Shown: in pieces, positions 1 to 8,267 of the stretch
How positions within the stretch are numbered: the first letter of the stretch is position 1
Layout: every line of letters begins with the position of its first letter
DNA from: Candidatus Rokuibacteriota bacterium
Lineage (GTDB): Bacteria > Methylomirabilota > Methylomirabilia > Rokubacteriales > CSP1-6
Assembly (NCBI GenBank): GCA_003220615.1
Contig: QHTB01000150.1
Location: forward strand, 1 to 56,884
Reading direction: 5' to 3'
Length of the DNA stretch: 56,884 bases
Translations under genes and position numbers: made by a program
The notes under the pieces: model-generated
What the model saw: only the letters and a program-made list of their open reading frames with translations
The model's database searches: none
Told to the model about the DNA's origin: nothing

Positions 1-297
1 AGTCCCGGCGTAAGCTGGCGCCTCACCAGGACGGCCCGAAGCCCATTGGATCCGCCCGCCATTGCCCAATTCCTCGGGCCCGGTAATTATCTGATATCGA
101 AAGTCAGGGTGAGTAGCCTTGATCGCGCCCGCGACGCGATCGATCTCGTCGCGGCCACGGTAGACGCCCCTGGGCTCGTAGAACACGCAATCTTCGGTGA
201 AGATCTCGTCGATCGCCGCGCGGCGGCGCGCGGGGTCGTTTTCACCGAAGACGTCGTGAAGATTGCGGGTCAGCAAGGTCGACATGCTGTAGGACAT
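1..297 (-). CDS. NTF2-like / SnoaL-like domain protein (3' end outside window)
   Basis: Reading the minus strand from an ATG at 297 gives 99 open codons running off the left edge, so the C-terminus is missing. The start follows a strong Shine-Dalgarno (GAGAGGAGG) about 7 nt upstream. The peptide begins MSYSMSTLLTRNLHDVFGEN and contains EIFTEDCVFYEP and YRGRDEIDRVAGAI, the pattern of NTF2-like (SnoaL/DUF4440) proteins: an early helix, then the cone-shaped fold's first strand and helix. Such proteins are small cytoplasmic cone-fold enzymes or binding proteins with varied roles, so no specific reaction can be assigned. The aldo/keto reductase fragment downstream in this window is a separate, damaged gene. 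Confidence 0.75.
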   Translation of the reverse strand, partial: MSYSMSTLLTRNLHDVFGENDPARRRAAIDEIFTEDCVFYEPRGVYRGRDEIDRVAGAIKATHPDFRYQIITGPEELGNGGRIQWASGRPGEAPAYAGT

Positions 298-404
298 GGC
301 TTGCCTCCTCTCGGCTCCTTGCTGCGAGGTCGAGCGAGCCCCCGGCCGCGACGTTTTCCAGATGCTAGAGCGGGCAGTTGACGCTCATGCTGTCACAGCC
401 CACA

Positions 405-963
405 TCAGCGAGCGCCGATCCTGTCGAGTTCGTCGACCGCGTCGGCCGGCAGCTTGATGTTGGTAGCGGCGATATTCTCGCGCAGGTGCGCCACGGAGGA
501 GGTGCCGGGGATGAGCAGGATAGTGGCGGAGTGCAGCAGTAGCCATGCCAGCGCGACCTGCCGGGGCGATGCGCCGAGTCGAGCGGCGACCGCGTCGAGC
601 ACCGCTGACTGCAACGGCGTAAACCCTCCGAGGGGAAAGAAGGGGGTGTATGCAATGCCTTCCCGTGCGCAGCGATCGACGAGTTCGCGGTCGTTCCGGG
701 TCGCAACGTTGTAGTTGTTCTGCACGCAGACGACCTGTGCGATGGAACGCGCCTCGGTGAGCTGCTCGGCCGACACGTTGCTGACCCCGAGATGCCGGAT
801 CAGGCCTTGCCGCCGCAACTCCGCGAGGACGGTGAACGGTTCCGCGATCGAGCCGGGAGTGGGACGCTCCAAACCACCGACGCGCAGGTTGACCACGTCG
901 AGAGTCTCCAGCCCGAGATGCTTGAGATGCAAGCGGAGACTGGAGTGCTCCCCAAAGTTCTGC
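405..963 (-). pseudogene. Aldo/keto reductase, C-terminal fragment
   Basis: The frame encodes about 175-185 residues matching the second half of an NADPH-dependent aldo/keto reductase. LKHLGLETLDVVNLR is followed by the barrel strand GLIRHLGVSNVS, then VQNNYNV and the cofactor-loop motif LIPGTSSVAHLRENI. Intact family members are about 280-330 residues. The N-terminal half, with the first barrel strands and the Asp/Tyr/Lys catalytic residues, is absent. The frame closes at a TAA (978-980) only a few bases beyond the transposase stop codon. This is best explained by insertion of the neighbouring IS into the gene, or a deletion next to it. No N-terminal half is visible on the far side of the IS. 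Confidence 0.75.
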
Positions 964-1753
964 TCACCGCGAGGAGCTTAGCGTGAGCTGCTCCGACCGG
1001 TACTCGACCGGGCTCCGCATCCCGAGCGCGGAGTGCGGCGCCTGGGTGTTGTAGTCGTCGATCCACCCGCCGAGCTGGGCCAGCACCGTCTCCGCATCCC
1101 GCAACTCGGCGCCGTTCACGTAGTCGCGCTTGAACGTCCCGACGAATGCCTCGGCCAGACCGTTGCTCTCCGGGCTGTACGCCGGCGTCGTGATCGGCAC
1201 CAGGCCGAGCTCGTGCGCGTACAGCACCGTTCCCGTCGCGGTGTATTGCGGGCCGTTGTCGCTGAGCCATTGCACGGCGTGCGGGGCCTTGAGCGTCGCC
1301 TCCCCGAAGCGCGCCCACAGCGTGCGGTCCATCGGCGTGCGAATATCGGCCCCGTCAGCGGCCGCGGAGAGGCGACGAAGGCCGGGACTTCCCGATCGTG
1401 GCAGTCGATCGCAAAGGTCACGGAGATCACCTCGCCGCTCCAGCAGGGAATCAGGAAGACGTCCGAGCACCAGCGCTGGTTGGAGGCCGGCTGCTGAATC
1501 TGCCCGACGTGCGGCCGGCCATGGCGACGGTGGACCCGCGGTGCCAGCATTAGCCCGTGCAGCTGCATCACGCGTCGAATGCGTTGCGGTTGTAGCCCGT
1601 GCGGAAGGTTCGGTTCACCATGGCCCAGACGCGGCGGTAGCCATACGTCGCGCGGCTATTGGTCACGGCGCGGATCTGCTCCAGGACCGACTGATCGGTG
1701 CCCGGTGATAGCGATCGTCCGCGCGCGCCCGGAGTGATGGGGATCTTGGCCAT
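964..1753 (-). pseudogene. IS3-family (IS2-group-like) transposase OrfB, frameshifted
   Basis: The transposase is spread over three reading frames on the minus strand. About 1753-1568 gives ATYGYRRVWAMVNR (helix-turn-helix/integrase N-terminal part). About 1571-1370 gives MQLHGLMLAP, NQRWCSDVF and VTFAIDCHDRE, with the first catalytic Asp. About 1360-964 gives WLSDNGPQYTA, YSPESNGLAEAFVGTFKRDY and HSALGMRSPVEY, with the second Asp and the Glu of the DDE triad. At least two frameshifts (near 1570 and 1365) break it. The order matches OrfB of the IS2 group of IS3 elements; OrfA is not recognisable upstream. The element is therefore a dead remnant. Confidence 0.85.
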
Positions 1754-1790
1754 GCTGTAGCTGCGCCGGATTCTCTCAAATGGCCCTACG
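964..1790 (-). mobile_element. Degenerate IS3-family insertion sequence remnant
   Basis: The recognisable part of the element is the broken OrfB. I could not find convincing terminal inverted repeats or a target duplication by eye, so the boundaries are approximate. The left boundary coincides with the truncation point of the aldo/keto reductase fragment. The right side runs into sequence resembling a different decayed gene. Loss of OrfA and multiple frameshifts indicate an old, immobile copy. Confidence 0.55.
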
Positions 1791-1833
1791 ATGCGCCAAG
1801 AGACGTAGACATAGAACCAGGAAGGGGTCGTCG

Positions 1834-2000
1834 TCAGAGGACGGCTGCGAGTGTCTGGGTCTTTCCCTTGCCGGACCAGTACGAAGGCCAGTACGATGCT
1901 CTCATCAGCACGACGAACGACGCGAGCAGGATCAGCGAGTTACACGCCGGGTAGTTGAGGGCCAGCCCCTCCCGTTGGGGCCACCATTCTGATTTAAGTA
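1834..2000 (-). pseudogene. Possible haem-copper oxidase subunit III remnant
   Basis: The minus-strand frame ending at the TGA at 1834-1836 reads WWPQREGLALNYPACN and then SLILLASFVVLMRA. This resembles the segment of cytochrome c oxidase subunit III where a Trp-Pro-rich loop is followed by a helix of the LNTLLLLASS type. Only about 50 residues are visible, with no start codon or other subunit III helices nearby, so at best this is a decayed fragment. The rest of 1754-2193 shows nothing else I can recognise. The resemblance could be fortuitous. Confidence 0.3.
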
Positions 2001-2193
2001 GGACATTTCCTCGTAGCAGCGACTCCAGGAATGCCCTGACCTCGAACGTGCAGTACAGCCGTCGGCATCTTCGTGAGGCGTGAATCGCAGGAGCGGGCGT
2101 GCGTCGTCTGGTGGGATCCGCGGCCTATCTGTCTCTTGTGCTCCGCCGAGGCCCTTGCGCTTGAGGCCCCGGCGCTTCGCCGAGACGTTAGCT

Positions 2194-2988
2194 TCAGCAG
2201 CTCCGCACGCTGGGCGTTGAGCACGAACCTTTCGCGATACCCGACCCGGCCGAGCGCTTCTCGAGCAGCAGCTGCTTGGCGGTGTTCGAGGTCACCACGA
2301 AGCCCTGGCGATTGCTTCGGGCGTCCGTGGCGATGTTGTGGCTGACGATCCCGATGACCTCGCCCTTCAGGTTGAACATGGGCCCGCCCGAGTTACTGGC
2401 GTCGATGGTGGCATCAGCCTGGAAGAACTCGGCGAGGGGCATGGTCCGGTACGCCGTGTTGGGCGCCCACCGAGCGCTGACGGAGCCGACGCTGAGCGAG
2501 TAAGGGAGCTGGAAGGGGGCGCCCACGATGAGGATCTTGTCCCTGACCTGGACCGTGTTGGAGTCAGCCATCGGAGACACGATCGAGCCCAGCGGCACCC
2601 GGTCGAGCTGCAACAGGGCCAGATCGGCGGCGGCCGGCTCTGAGGTCACCACCCGGGCCGAAACCTTCACGCCGCCCGGGAACTCCACGGAAATCTCGTC
2701 CATGCCGTGCACCAGGTAGGCCGCGGTGAGCACCAGGCCGTCCCGGGAGATGAGGACGCCTGAGCCCCTCTCGATGATGCGCGTCTGGCTCCCCGACATT
2801 GCGTCGCGACCCTGTGCCCGGATCGCCAGCACCGACGGCGCAACCTTCTGGAACACCTGCTGGAACGCCTGAGCCTCGGCCGGGGGGACCTCCCCGGCGT
2901 GCGCCGAGACGACGCGAGCGACGAGGTAGAACACGATGAGCCACGCAACCATCCACGCAACCTTGGCAGCTCGAGACGTCCTCACCAT
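2194..2988 (-). CDS. S1C (HtrA/DegP-like) trypsin-fold protein, catalytic His replaced, PDZ missing
   Basis: The 264-residue protein has an N-terminal membrane/signal segment (about residues 10-30: WMVAWLIVFYLVARVVSA) and a trypsin-like domain. The strand GSGVLISRDGLVLTAAY aligns with the His-containing motif of HtrA proteases (VLTNNH/VLTAAH), but residue 91 is Tyr (TAC instead of CAC). Asp122 (AADLALLQL) and Ser200 (SNSGGPMF) are in place, although the Gly before the usual NSGG is Ser. After about residue 240 the frame becomes low-complexity and stops, with no PDZ domain. A frameshift near 2224 is likely, because another frame continues there. It is probably an inactive or decaying periplasmic protease homologue. 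Confidence 0.75.
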   Translation of the reverse strand: MVRTSRAAKVAWMVAWLIVFYLVARVVSAHAGEVPPAEAQAFQQVFQKVAPSVLAIRAQGRDAMSGSQTRIIERGSGVLISRDGLVLTAAYLVHGMDEISVEFPGGVKVSARVVTSEPAAADLALLQLDRVPLGSIVSPMADSNTVQVRDKILIVGAPFQLPYSLSVGSVSARWAPNTAYRTMPLAEFFQADATIDASNSGGPMFNLKGEVIGIVSHNIATDARSNRQGFVVTSNTAKQLLLEKRSAGSGIAKGSCSTPSVRSC

Positions 2989-3203
2989 ACCCAGCCCCCC
3001 GTGGCGATCGCGAATCGTTTCGACACCCGGGAGACTTCGGTTTCGAGAGTGAGCGGACTACTGGCAGAAATACCATTCGCAGAGCTGGAAAACCGACAGG
3101 GAGATCGGGCGTCAGAGACCCCCGTAACTCTTGTAGAATCGGCCCGGCCGGCTGCGCTTGTCGGTCAACAAGGATCGCGGCGCTCGAGCGCACGTCCAGA
3201 ACA

Positions 3204-3359
3204 TTGAGCAGAAGAGCCGGATGGAGTGGGAGACCGCGGCTCCATGAGCTGATGGCGTCGATCACGCTGTCACCCGTGGCGGGTGCGCGAGCGGCCGGAG
3301 CCAGCGGGCGCCCGGCCGGAGCCAGCGGGGGCGCACCCGGAGCCAGCAGGGACGCATGA
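3204..3359 (+). CDS. Leader-like ORF / relic of duplicated kinase N-terminus (51 aa)
   Basis: A TTG-initiated frame reads SRRAGWSGRPRLHELMASIT, plainly homologous to the N-terminus of the second kinase (SRSGWRARRWLPELMALMT, starting at 5414). It then diverges into an Ala-Gly-Ser-rich tail made by a 21-nt (7-codon) repeat. It stops at TGA 3357-3359, overlapping the ATG (3356) of the first kinase as ATGA. I infer that it is what remains of the kinase's original N-terminal coding region after the sensor domain was lost. The overlap would allow translational coupling to the kinase. Whether it is translated is unknown, and no good ribosome-binding site is evident. Confidence 0.45.
   Translation: MSRRAGWSGRPRLHELMASITLSPVAGARAAGASGRPAGASGGAPGASRDA
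3295..3350 (+). repeat. Three-copy 14-nt direct repeat with 21-nt period
   Basis: The core CCGGAGCCAGCGGG occurs at 3295-3308 and 3316-3329 and, with one change, at 3337-3350. The spacing is exactly 21 nt, so the copies stay in frame with the leader ORF and encode repeated Ala-Gly-Ala-Ser units. It lies immediately before the first kinase start. Confidence 0.8.
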
Positions 3360-5389
3360 TGTCACGTGCCGCCAGCGGTTTCGCCCTGGTCGTCAGCGGT
3401 TCCGTCCTGCTGGGCTGGCAGTTTGATCTCCCAATTCTGAGGAGCATCCTGCCGGGACGGGCAGCCATGAGCCCGCTGACCGCGGTCACGTTCGTGCTGA
3501 TCGCGACTGCGTTGTGGCTGGAGACCGAGTCGTCGGGCGGCCATCGGCCGATCCGGTGGCTGGCACGGGCCGCGGCCAGCCTCGCGCTCCTCGTCGGACT
3601 CGTCACGGTCTTCGGATATGACCTGGGGGAGAACCTCAGCCTCGATCAGTCGCGGTTCCTTGATCGACTGGGAACGGACGGGATCGAACCCCACACTGGC
3701 CTCTGCTTCGTTCTCCTGAGCGCCGCTCTGCTATTGCTCGACTCGGAGAGCCGACCGAGAGTCTGGCCTGCGCAGTTCATCCTCCTGATATCGGCGGTGA
3801 TTTCGCTGACCTCTCTGCTCGGCTACGCCTACGGCGCCGAGGCCGGGTACGGTCTCGCCCGCTATATTCCCGTGGCGTTACCGACCGCCGCGACGTTCTT
3901 CGTGCTCTCCGTCGGTACCCTGTGGGCGCGGCCTGGTCGCGGCCTCGTGGCCGTCGTGACGGCCGATGATCAGGGAGGCGTTCTGGCGAGGCGCCTGTTG
4001 CCGGCCGCCATTCTGGTCCCGGCCTTCCTCGGCTGGCTGAGGCTCGTCGCTGAACATCGAGGACTGCTCTCGACCGAGCTCGGAATCGCGATCATGGTGG
4101 TGGTCAGCGCCGTTCTATTGACCGCCCTCATTGTGGCGACCTGCCAATCGCTGCACCGCGTGGACCTGATACGCAAGGCCGGCGAACGTCGCCTCGCGAC
4201 TCAGTACGCGACCACCGCCATCCTCGGCCGCGCGTCGAGTCTGTCGGAGGCGCTCCCCCAGATTCTCGAGGCGATCGGCAAGAACCTGGATTGGAGCCTG
4301 GCTATTCACTGGAGCTTCGATGCTGAACAGCACGTGCTGCAGTGCGCAGACACGTGGATGGCGCCGTCCGGGACAGGACAGGCACTCGCCGACCAGAGTC
4401 GTCGCATGACGTTCCCGAATGGCGTGGGCCTTCCTGGACGCATCTGGAGCTCAGGACGGTCCGCGTGGATCGTTGACGTCGTACGGGACACGAACTTTCC
4501 CCGAGCCCCGAGCGCGACAGTTGATGGGCTTCACGGCGCGTTCGGGTTTCCCGTTGTGGGCCCCAGCGGATTTCTGGGCGTCATGGAGTTCTTCAGCACG
4601 GAGATCCGTGAACCTGACGACGCGCTCCTCGAGATGTTCGATGCGGTCGGGCGGCAGATCGGACAGTTCATCGAACGGACAATCGCGCAAGCCGAGCTGG
4701 AGCGGGCCAGGCGGGCGGCCGAGGCCGGCCGGCTGCTCCAGGCCCAGGAGAACGAAGCCCGGCGGATCGCGCGTGAGCTGCACGACGACCTGGGCCAGGG
4801 CCTGGCGCTCCTGACGGTGAAGATGGATCTCCTGCGCCAGAAGCCTCCGGAGGCAGCGGACCAGCTCGGCGCACGGATGCAAGAGCTGTTGGCCCACGTC
4901 AGGCACCTGTCGTCGTCCGTGCACGACCTGTCACACCAGCTCCATCCGTCGAAGCTGGAGCAGCTCGGACTCGTGGCAGCGATCGGCGGCCTCTGCAGGG
5001 AGCTGACTCATCACCACGGCCTCAAGATCGAGTTCACCCACGATCAGATGTCGGCAGCCATCTCACCGGATACGGCTTTGTGCCTATATCGCATCGCGCA
5101 AGAGGGGTTGCAAAATGCCATCAAGCACAGTGGCGCCCAGCAGGCCGAGGTCGCGCTCAACGGGGCTGCGGACGCGATCTCCTTGCGGATCGTCGATCAC
5201 GGGCGTGGGTTCGACCCCCGGCAGCTCCACGGCAGGAGTGGGCTCGGGCTCGTCAGCATGCGCGAGCGAGTGCGTTTTCTCGGAGGCGAGATCGCGATCG
5301 ACTCACCGCCGTCGGGCGGTACGCGACTCTACGTCCGTGTCCCTCTGAGGGAAATCGTGAGGGAAACCGCGCCGCCGCGAACGGGATGA
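3356..5389 (+). CDS. Membrane-bound GAF-HisKA_3 sensor histidine kinase
   Basis: The 677-residue protein has about seven or eight hydrophobic segments in residues 8-265, forming an integral-membrane sensor region that I cannot assign to a named family. A GAF-like domain follows (about 285-440; LSEALPQILEAIG, GLPGRIW, GAFGFPVVG), then a HisKA_3 dimerisation domain with phospho-acceptor His476 in ARELHDDLGQG, and a HATPase_c domain (Asn587 in QNAIKHS, the DHGRGFD loop and the GLGLVSMRER lid). This is the NarX/DegS type of kinase that partners NarL/FixJ regulators. The catalytic core is almost identical to that of the downstream kinase. The start ATG overlaps the leader ORF stop. Confidence 0.88.
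   Translation: MMSRAASGFALVVSGSVLLGWQFDLPILRSILPGRAAMSPLTAVTFVLIATALWLETESSGGHRPIRWLARAAASLALLVGLVTVFGYDLGENLSLDQSRFLDRLGTDGIEPHTGLCFVLLSAALLLLDSESRPRVWPAQFILLISAVISLTSLLGYAYGAEAGYGLARYIPVALPTAATFFVLSVGTLWARPGRGLVAVVTADDQGGVLARRLLPAAILVPAFLGWLRLVAEHRGLLSTELGIAIMVVVSAVLLTALIVATCQSLHRVDLIRKAGERRLATQYATTAILGRASSLSEALPQILEAIGKNLDWSLAIHWSFDAEQHVLQCADTWMAPSGTGQALADQSRRMTFPNGVGLPGRIWSSGRSAWIVDVVRDTNFPRAPSATVDGLHGAFGFPVVGPSGFLGVMEFFSTEIREPDDALLEMFDAVGRQIGQFIERTIAQAELERARRAAEAGRLLQAQENEARRIARELHDDLGQGLALLTVKMDLLRQKPPEAADQLGARMQELLAHVRHLSSSVHDLSHQLHPSKLEQLGLVAAIGGLCRELTHHHGLKIEFTHDQMSAAISPDTALCLYRIAQEGLQNAIKHSGAQQAEVALNGAADAISLRIVDHGRGFDPRQLHGRSGLGLVSMRERVRFLGGEIAIDSPPSGGTRLYVRVPLREIVRETAPPRTG
4734..5345 (+). 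repeat. Direct duplication of kinase core, copy 1 (copy 2 at 6981-7589)
   Basis: The DNA coding for the dimerisation and ATP-binding domains here is nearly identical to 6981-7589. Long stretches match exactly, with one 3-nt indel (PPEAADQLG versus PPDAGQFG). The similarity extends past the stop codon into the intergenic sequence. This marks a tandem duplication, possibly homogenised later by gene conversion. Confidence 0.85.
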
Positions 5390-5417
5390 GACGCACGTGA
5401 AGCGACACAAACCGTGA
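5390..5417 (+). other. Relic of a response-regulator start after the first kinase
   Basis: The sequence after the first kinase (GATGAGACGCACGTGAAGCG, near 5385-5404) matches the junction after the second kinase (TATGATACGCGCGTGAAGCG), where GTG AAG CGC begins the NarL-type regulator. Here the frame GTG AAG CGA CAC AAA CCG TGA encodes only six residues and overlaps the GTG of the second kinase. I infer that the duplicated unit once contained a regulator gene that was deleted almost entirely. Confidence 0.6.
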
Positions 5418-7621
5418 GCAGAAGCGGATGGAGGGCGAGACGGTGGCTCCCTGAGCTGATGGCGTTGATGACGCTGTCGGCCTTCCTGCTCCTCTGCCCC
5501 TGCGCGGGAGCGGTCGCCGCGGCGGACGTCAGGACCGTGGTGGTGCTCTACCCGGAACAGGCGGACGGCCGGCCGGCGAATGAGCTGACCGATCAGAGCA
5601 TCCGCACGGCATTCGCTGCCGGCGCCCCCGAGCGGATCCAGACCCGCAACGAATACCTCGAACTCTCACGCTTCCAGGGCGCTGAGGGACGGAAGGCTCT
5701 GGCCGGGTTCCTCCGGAAAAAATACGCGGGCGAAACGATCGATCTCGTCATGTCCGTCCTCGGCCCCTCGCTGGAGTTCGCGCTGGAGTATCGCGATCAG
5801 GTCTTTCCGGGTGTCCCCATCGTGTTCATGGACGTCGACGAGCAGGAAGTGCAGAAGCACAAGCTGCCGGCCGACGTCATCGGCGTTCCGGTCAAGCTCG
5901 ACCCGGAGGTCACGCTCGAGGTCGCCCTCCGCTTCCATCCAAAAACCCGACGGGTCTTCGTCATCACGGGTAGCGCGGCGTTCGATGTCTATTGGGAGGG
6001 AGTGGCACGGCGGACGTTCCGCCCGTACGAAGGCAGGATCGAGTTCGTGTACTTGTCGGGGCTGGCGATGGACGATCTCCTGAAGCGGGTGGCCACTCTT
6101 CCCGACGGCAGCATCGTCCTCTACCTCCCCGTGTCTCGTGATGCCACCGGTAAGATCTTCATTCCAGCCGAAGCGCTCAAGCTCGTGGCCGCGGCCTCGA
6201 ATGCTCCCATCTACGGCTTCGCCGACTCCTTCATGGGCCGCGGGATCGTTGGTGGTCACGTGCTGAGCTTCGAGATGGAGGGCAAGCACGGGGCCGGCCT
6301 TGCCTTGCGCATTCTGGCTGGCGAACGACCCGAGCAGATCTCCGTGACGGGCGTCAGCCCGAACGTGGCCATGTTCGACTGGCGTCAGCTGCGGCGTTGG
6401 GGCATCAACACGGCGAGCCTGCCGCCGGGCAGTGATGTCCGCTTCCGGGAGCCGAGCCTCTGGGATCTGTACCACTGGCACATCATCAGTGCCATTGGGG
6501 TCTTCGCCCTCCAGACGGGGCTGATCGTTGCGCTCCTCGCACAAAGGGCGAGCCGCAGACGGGCGGACAAGCAGTACTGGCAGGTGATCGAGACGGCTCC
6601 CAATGGGATGCTCATGGCCGGACCTGACGGCGTCATCACCATGGCCAACGCCCATGCGGAGAAGCTCTTCGGCTACCCCAGGAAAGAGCTGGTGGGGCAA
6701 TCCGTGGAGATGCTGGTGCCGGATCGCTTTCGGACGCAGCACGCTGCTCATCGGGAGCGATTTTCCGCCTCGCCCGAGGTCCGTCTCATGGGGGAAGGCC
6801 GGGAGCTCTTCGGGCGGCGCAAAGACGGAAGCGAGTTCCCGGTGGAGATCGCGCTGAGCCCGGCCCAGCCCAGCACCAGGCCGCTCGTCCTGGCCACGAT
6901 CGCGGATATCAGCCTGCGCAAGCAGGCAGAAGAAGGGCTCCGCCGGAGCCAGATGGAGCTGCGGATACTCACCGGCCGATTGCTCCAGGCCAGGGAGAAC
7001 GAAGCCCGGCGGATCGCGCGCGAGCTGCACGACGACCTGGGCCAGGGCCTGGCGCTCCTGACCGTCAAGATGGACCTCCTCCGCCAGAAGCCCCCGGATG
7101 CGGGCCAGTTCGGCGCACGGACGCAGGAGTTGTTGGCCGAGGTCAAACACCTGTCGTCGTCCGTGCACAACCTGTCGCACCAGCTCCATCCGTCGAAGCT
7201 GGAGCAGCTCGGACTCGTGGCGACGATCGGCGATCTCTGCAGGGAGCTGGCTCATGACCACGGCCTCAAGATCGAGTTCAGACACGATCAGATGCCGCCA
7301 GCGATCTCACCGGATGCGGCCGTGTGCCTCTATCGCATCGCCCAGGAGGGATTGCGAAATGCCATCAAGCACAGCGGCGCCCAGCAGGCCGAGGTCGCGC
7401 TGAGTGGGACTGCGGACGCGATCTACTTGCGGATCATTGATCATGGGCGTGGGTTCGACCCCGGGCAGGTCCAGGGCAAGAGTGGGCTCGGGCTCGTCAG
7501 CATGCGTGAGCGGGTGCGTCCTCTCGGCGGTGAGATCGCGATCGACTCGCAACCGTCGCGCGGCACCCAGCTCCACGTCCGTGTCCCTCTGAGAGAAACC
7601 ACGGAGACACCAACGGTATGA
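5414..7621 (+). CDS. Sensor histidine kinase with periplasmic ABC substrate-binding-type sensor, PAS and HisKA_3
   Basis: The 735-residue protein starts at GTG. It has a signal/anchor segment (about 13-37) and an extracytoplasmic region (about 38-345) resembling ABC_sub_bind proteins (TrpX type: TVVVLYPEQADGRPANE, FPGVPIVFMDVDEQE, IYGFADSFMGRGIVGG). A membrane helix (about 357-377), a PAS domain (388-500; NGMLMAGPDGVITMANAHAE, RRKDGSEFPVE), HisKA_3 with His539 (ARELHDDLGQG) and HATPase_c (RNAIKHS, DHGRGFD) follow. It probably senses a small ligand through a binding-protein fold and passes phosphate to the NarL regulator encoded 7 nt downstream. Its core duplicates that of the upstream kinase, so both may address one regulator. 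Confidence 0.9.
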   Translation: MSRSGWRARRWLPELMALMTLSAFLLLCPCAGAVAAADVRTVVVLYPEQADGRPANELTDQSIRTAFAAGAPERIQTRNEYLELSRFQGAEGRKALAGFLRKKYAGETIDLVMSVLGPSLEFALEYRDQVFPGVPIVFMDVDEQEVQKHKLPADVIGVPVKLDPEVTLEVALRFHPKTRRVFVITGSAAFDVYWEGVARRTFRPYEGRIEFVYLSGLAMDDLLKRVATLPDGSIVLYLPVSRDATGKIFIPAEALKLVAAASNAPIYGFADSFMGRGIVGGHVLSFEMEGKHGAGLALRILAGERPEQISVTGVSPNVAMFDWRQLRRWGINTASLPPGSDVRFREPSLWDLYHWHIISAIGVFALQTGLIVALLAQRASRRRADKQYWQVIETAPNGMLMAGPDGVITMANAHAEKLFGYPRKELVGQSVEMLVPDRFRTQHAAHRERFSASPEVRLMGEGRELFGRRKDGSEFPVEIALSPAQPSTRPLVLATIADISLRKQAEEGLRRSQMELRILTGRLLQARENEARRIARELHDDLGQGLALLTVKMDLLRQKPPDAGQFGARTQELLAEVKHLSSSVHNLSHQLHPSKLEQLGLVATIGDLCRELAHDHGLKIEFRHDQMPPAISPDAAVCLYRIAQEGLRNAIKHSGAQQAEVALSGTADAIYLRIIDHGRGFDPGQVQGKSGLGLVSMRERVRPLGGEIAIDSQPSRGTQLHVRVPLRETTETPTV

Positions 7622-7628
7622 TACGCGC

Positions 7629-8267
7629 GTGAAGCGCCCGCGCGTCCTGCTGGCCGACGACCACCGGCTGCTCCGGGAGGCGTTCGTCAAACTGCTCGAG
7701 CCCGATTGCGATGTGGTGGGAGCGGTGACGGATGGCCGCGCGCTGCTCGAGGCGGCGCCAAAGCTCCGGCCGGACGTCGTCGTGTTGGACATCGCCATGC
7801 CCCTGCTCAACGGCCTGGACGCCGCCCGTCAGCTCAAGCGCCTGATGCCGGAGGTCAAGGTGATCTTCCTGACCGTGAGTGAAGATCCCGAGCTCGCGGC
7901 CGAAGCCTTTCGGGCTGGCGCGTCGGGCTTCTTGCTCAAGAACTCGGCAGCCTCCGAGCTTCTCCAGGCGATTGCCGACGTCATCCAGGGGCGTTCGTAC
8001 GTCACGCCGCTGGCCACGCGGAACATGGTGGACAATCTCCTGCACCAACCCGAATCGGGGAAGGCGCCTCGCGAGCTGAGCCTGCGCCAGCGGGAGGTGC
8101 TGCAACTGCTGGCCGAGGGACGAACGATGAAGGAGGTCGCCGGCATCCTCAAGATCACCGCAAGGACCGTCGCGTTCCACAAATACAGCATGATGGAAGA
8201 TCTCGGCATCAAATCCAGCGCCGAGCTGGTCCAGTTCGCCATCAAGAAGCGCATCGTCTCTCTGTAG
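7629..8267 (+). CDS. NarL/FixJ-family response regulator
   Basis: The 212-residue protein starts at GTG, 7 nt after the kinase stop. The receiver domain (about 4-120) has the acidic pair Asp10/Asp11 (LLADDH), phospho-acceptor Asp54 (VVVLDIAMP), Thr in IFLTVSED and Lys in GFLLKNS. The C-terminal LuxR-type helix-turn-helix (about 145-207) contains LSLRQREVLQLLAEGRTMKE and ILKITARTVAFHK. It is the expected partner of the HisKA_3 kinases upstream. Its target promoters cannot be read from the sequence. Confidence 0.93.
   Translation: MKRPRVLLADDHRLLREAFVKLLEPDCDVVGAVTDGRALLEAAPKLRPDVVVLDIAMPLLNGLDAARQLKRLMPEVKVIFLTVSEDPELAAEAFRAGASGFLLKNSAASELLQAIADVIQGRSYVTPLATRNMVDNLLHQPESGKAPRELSLRQREVLQLLAEGRTMKEVAGILKITARTVAFHKYSMMEDLGIKSSAELVQFAIKKRIVSL

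Noticed and set aside
3295..3350. CRISPR-like array
   Set aside because: Three 14-nt cores with 7-nt spacing are a coding-frame tandem repeat, not repeats separated by unique 30-nt spacers. No cas genes are present.
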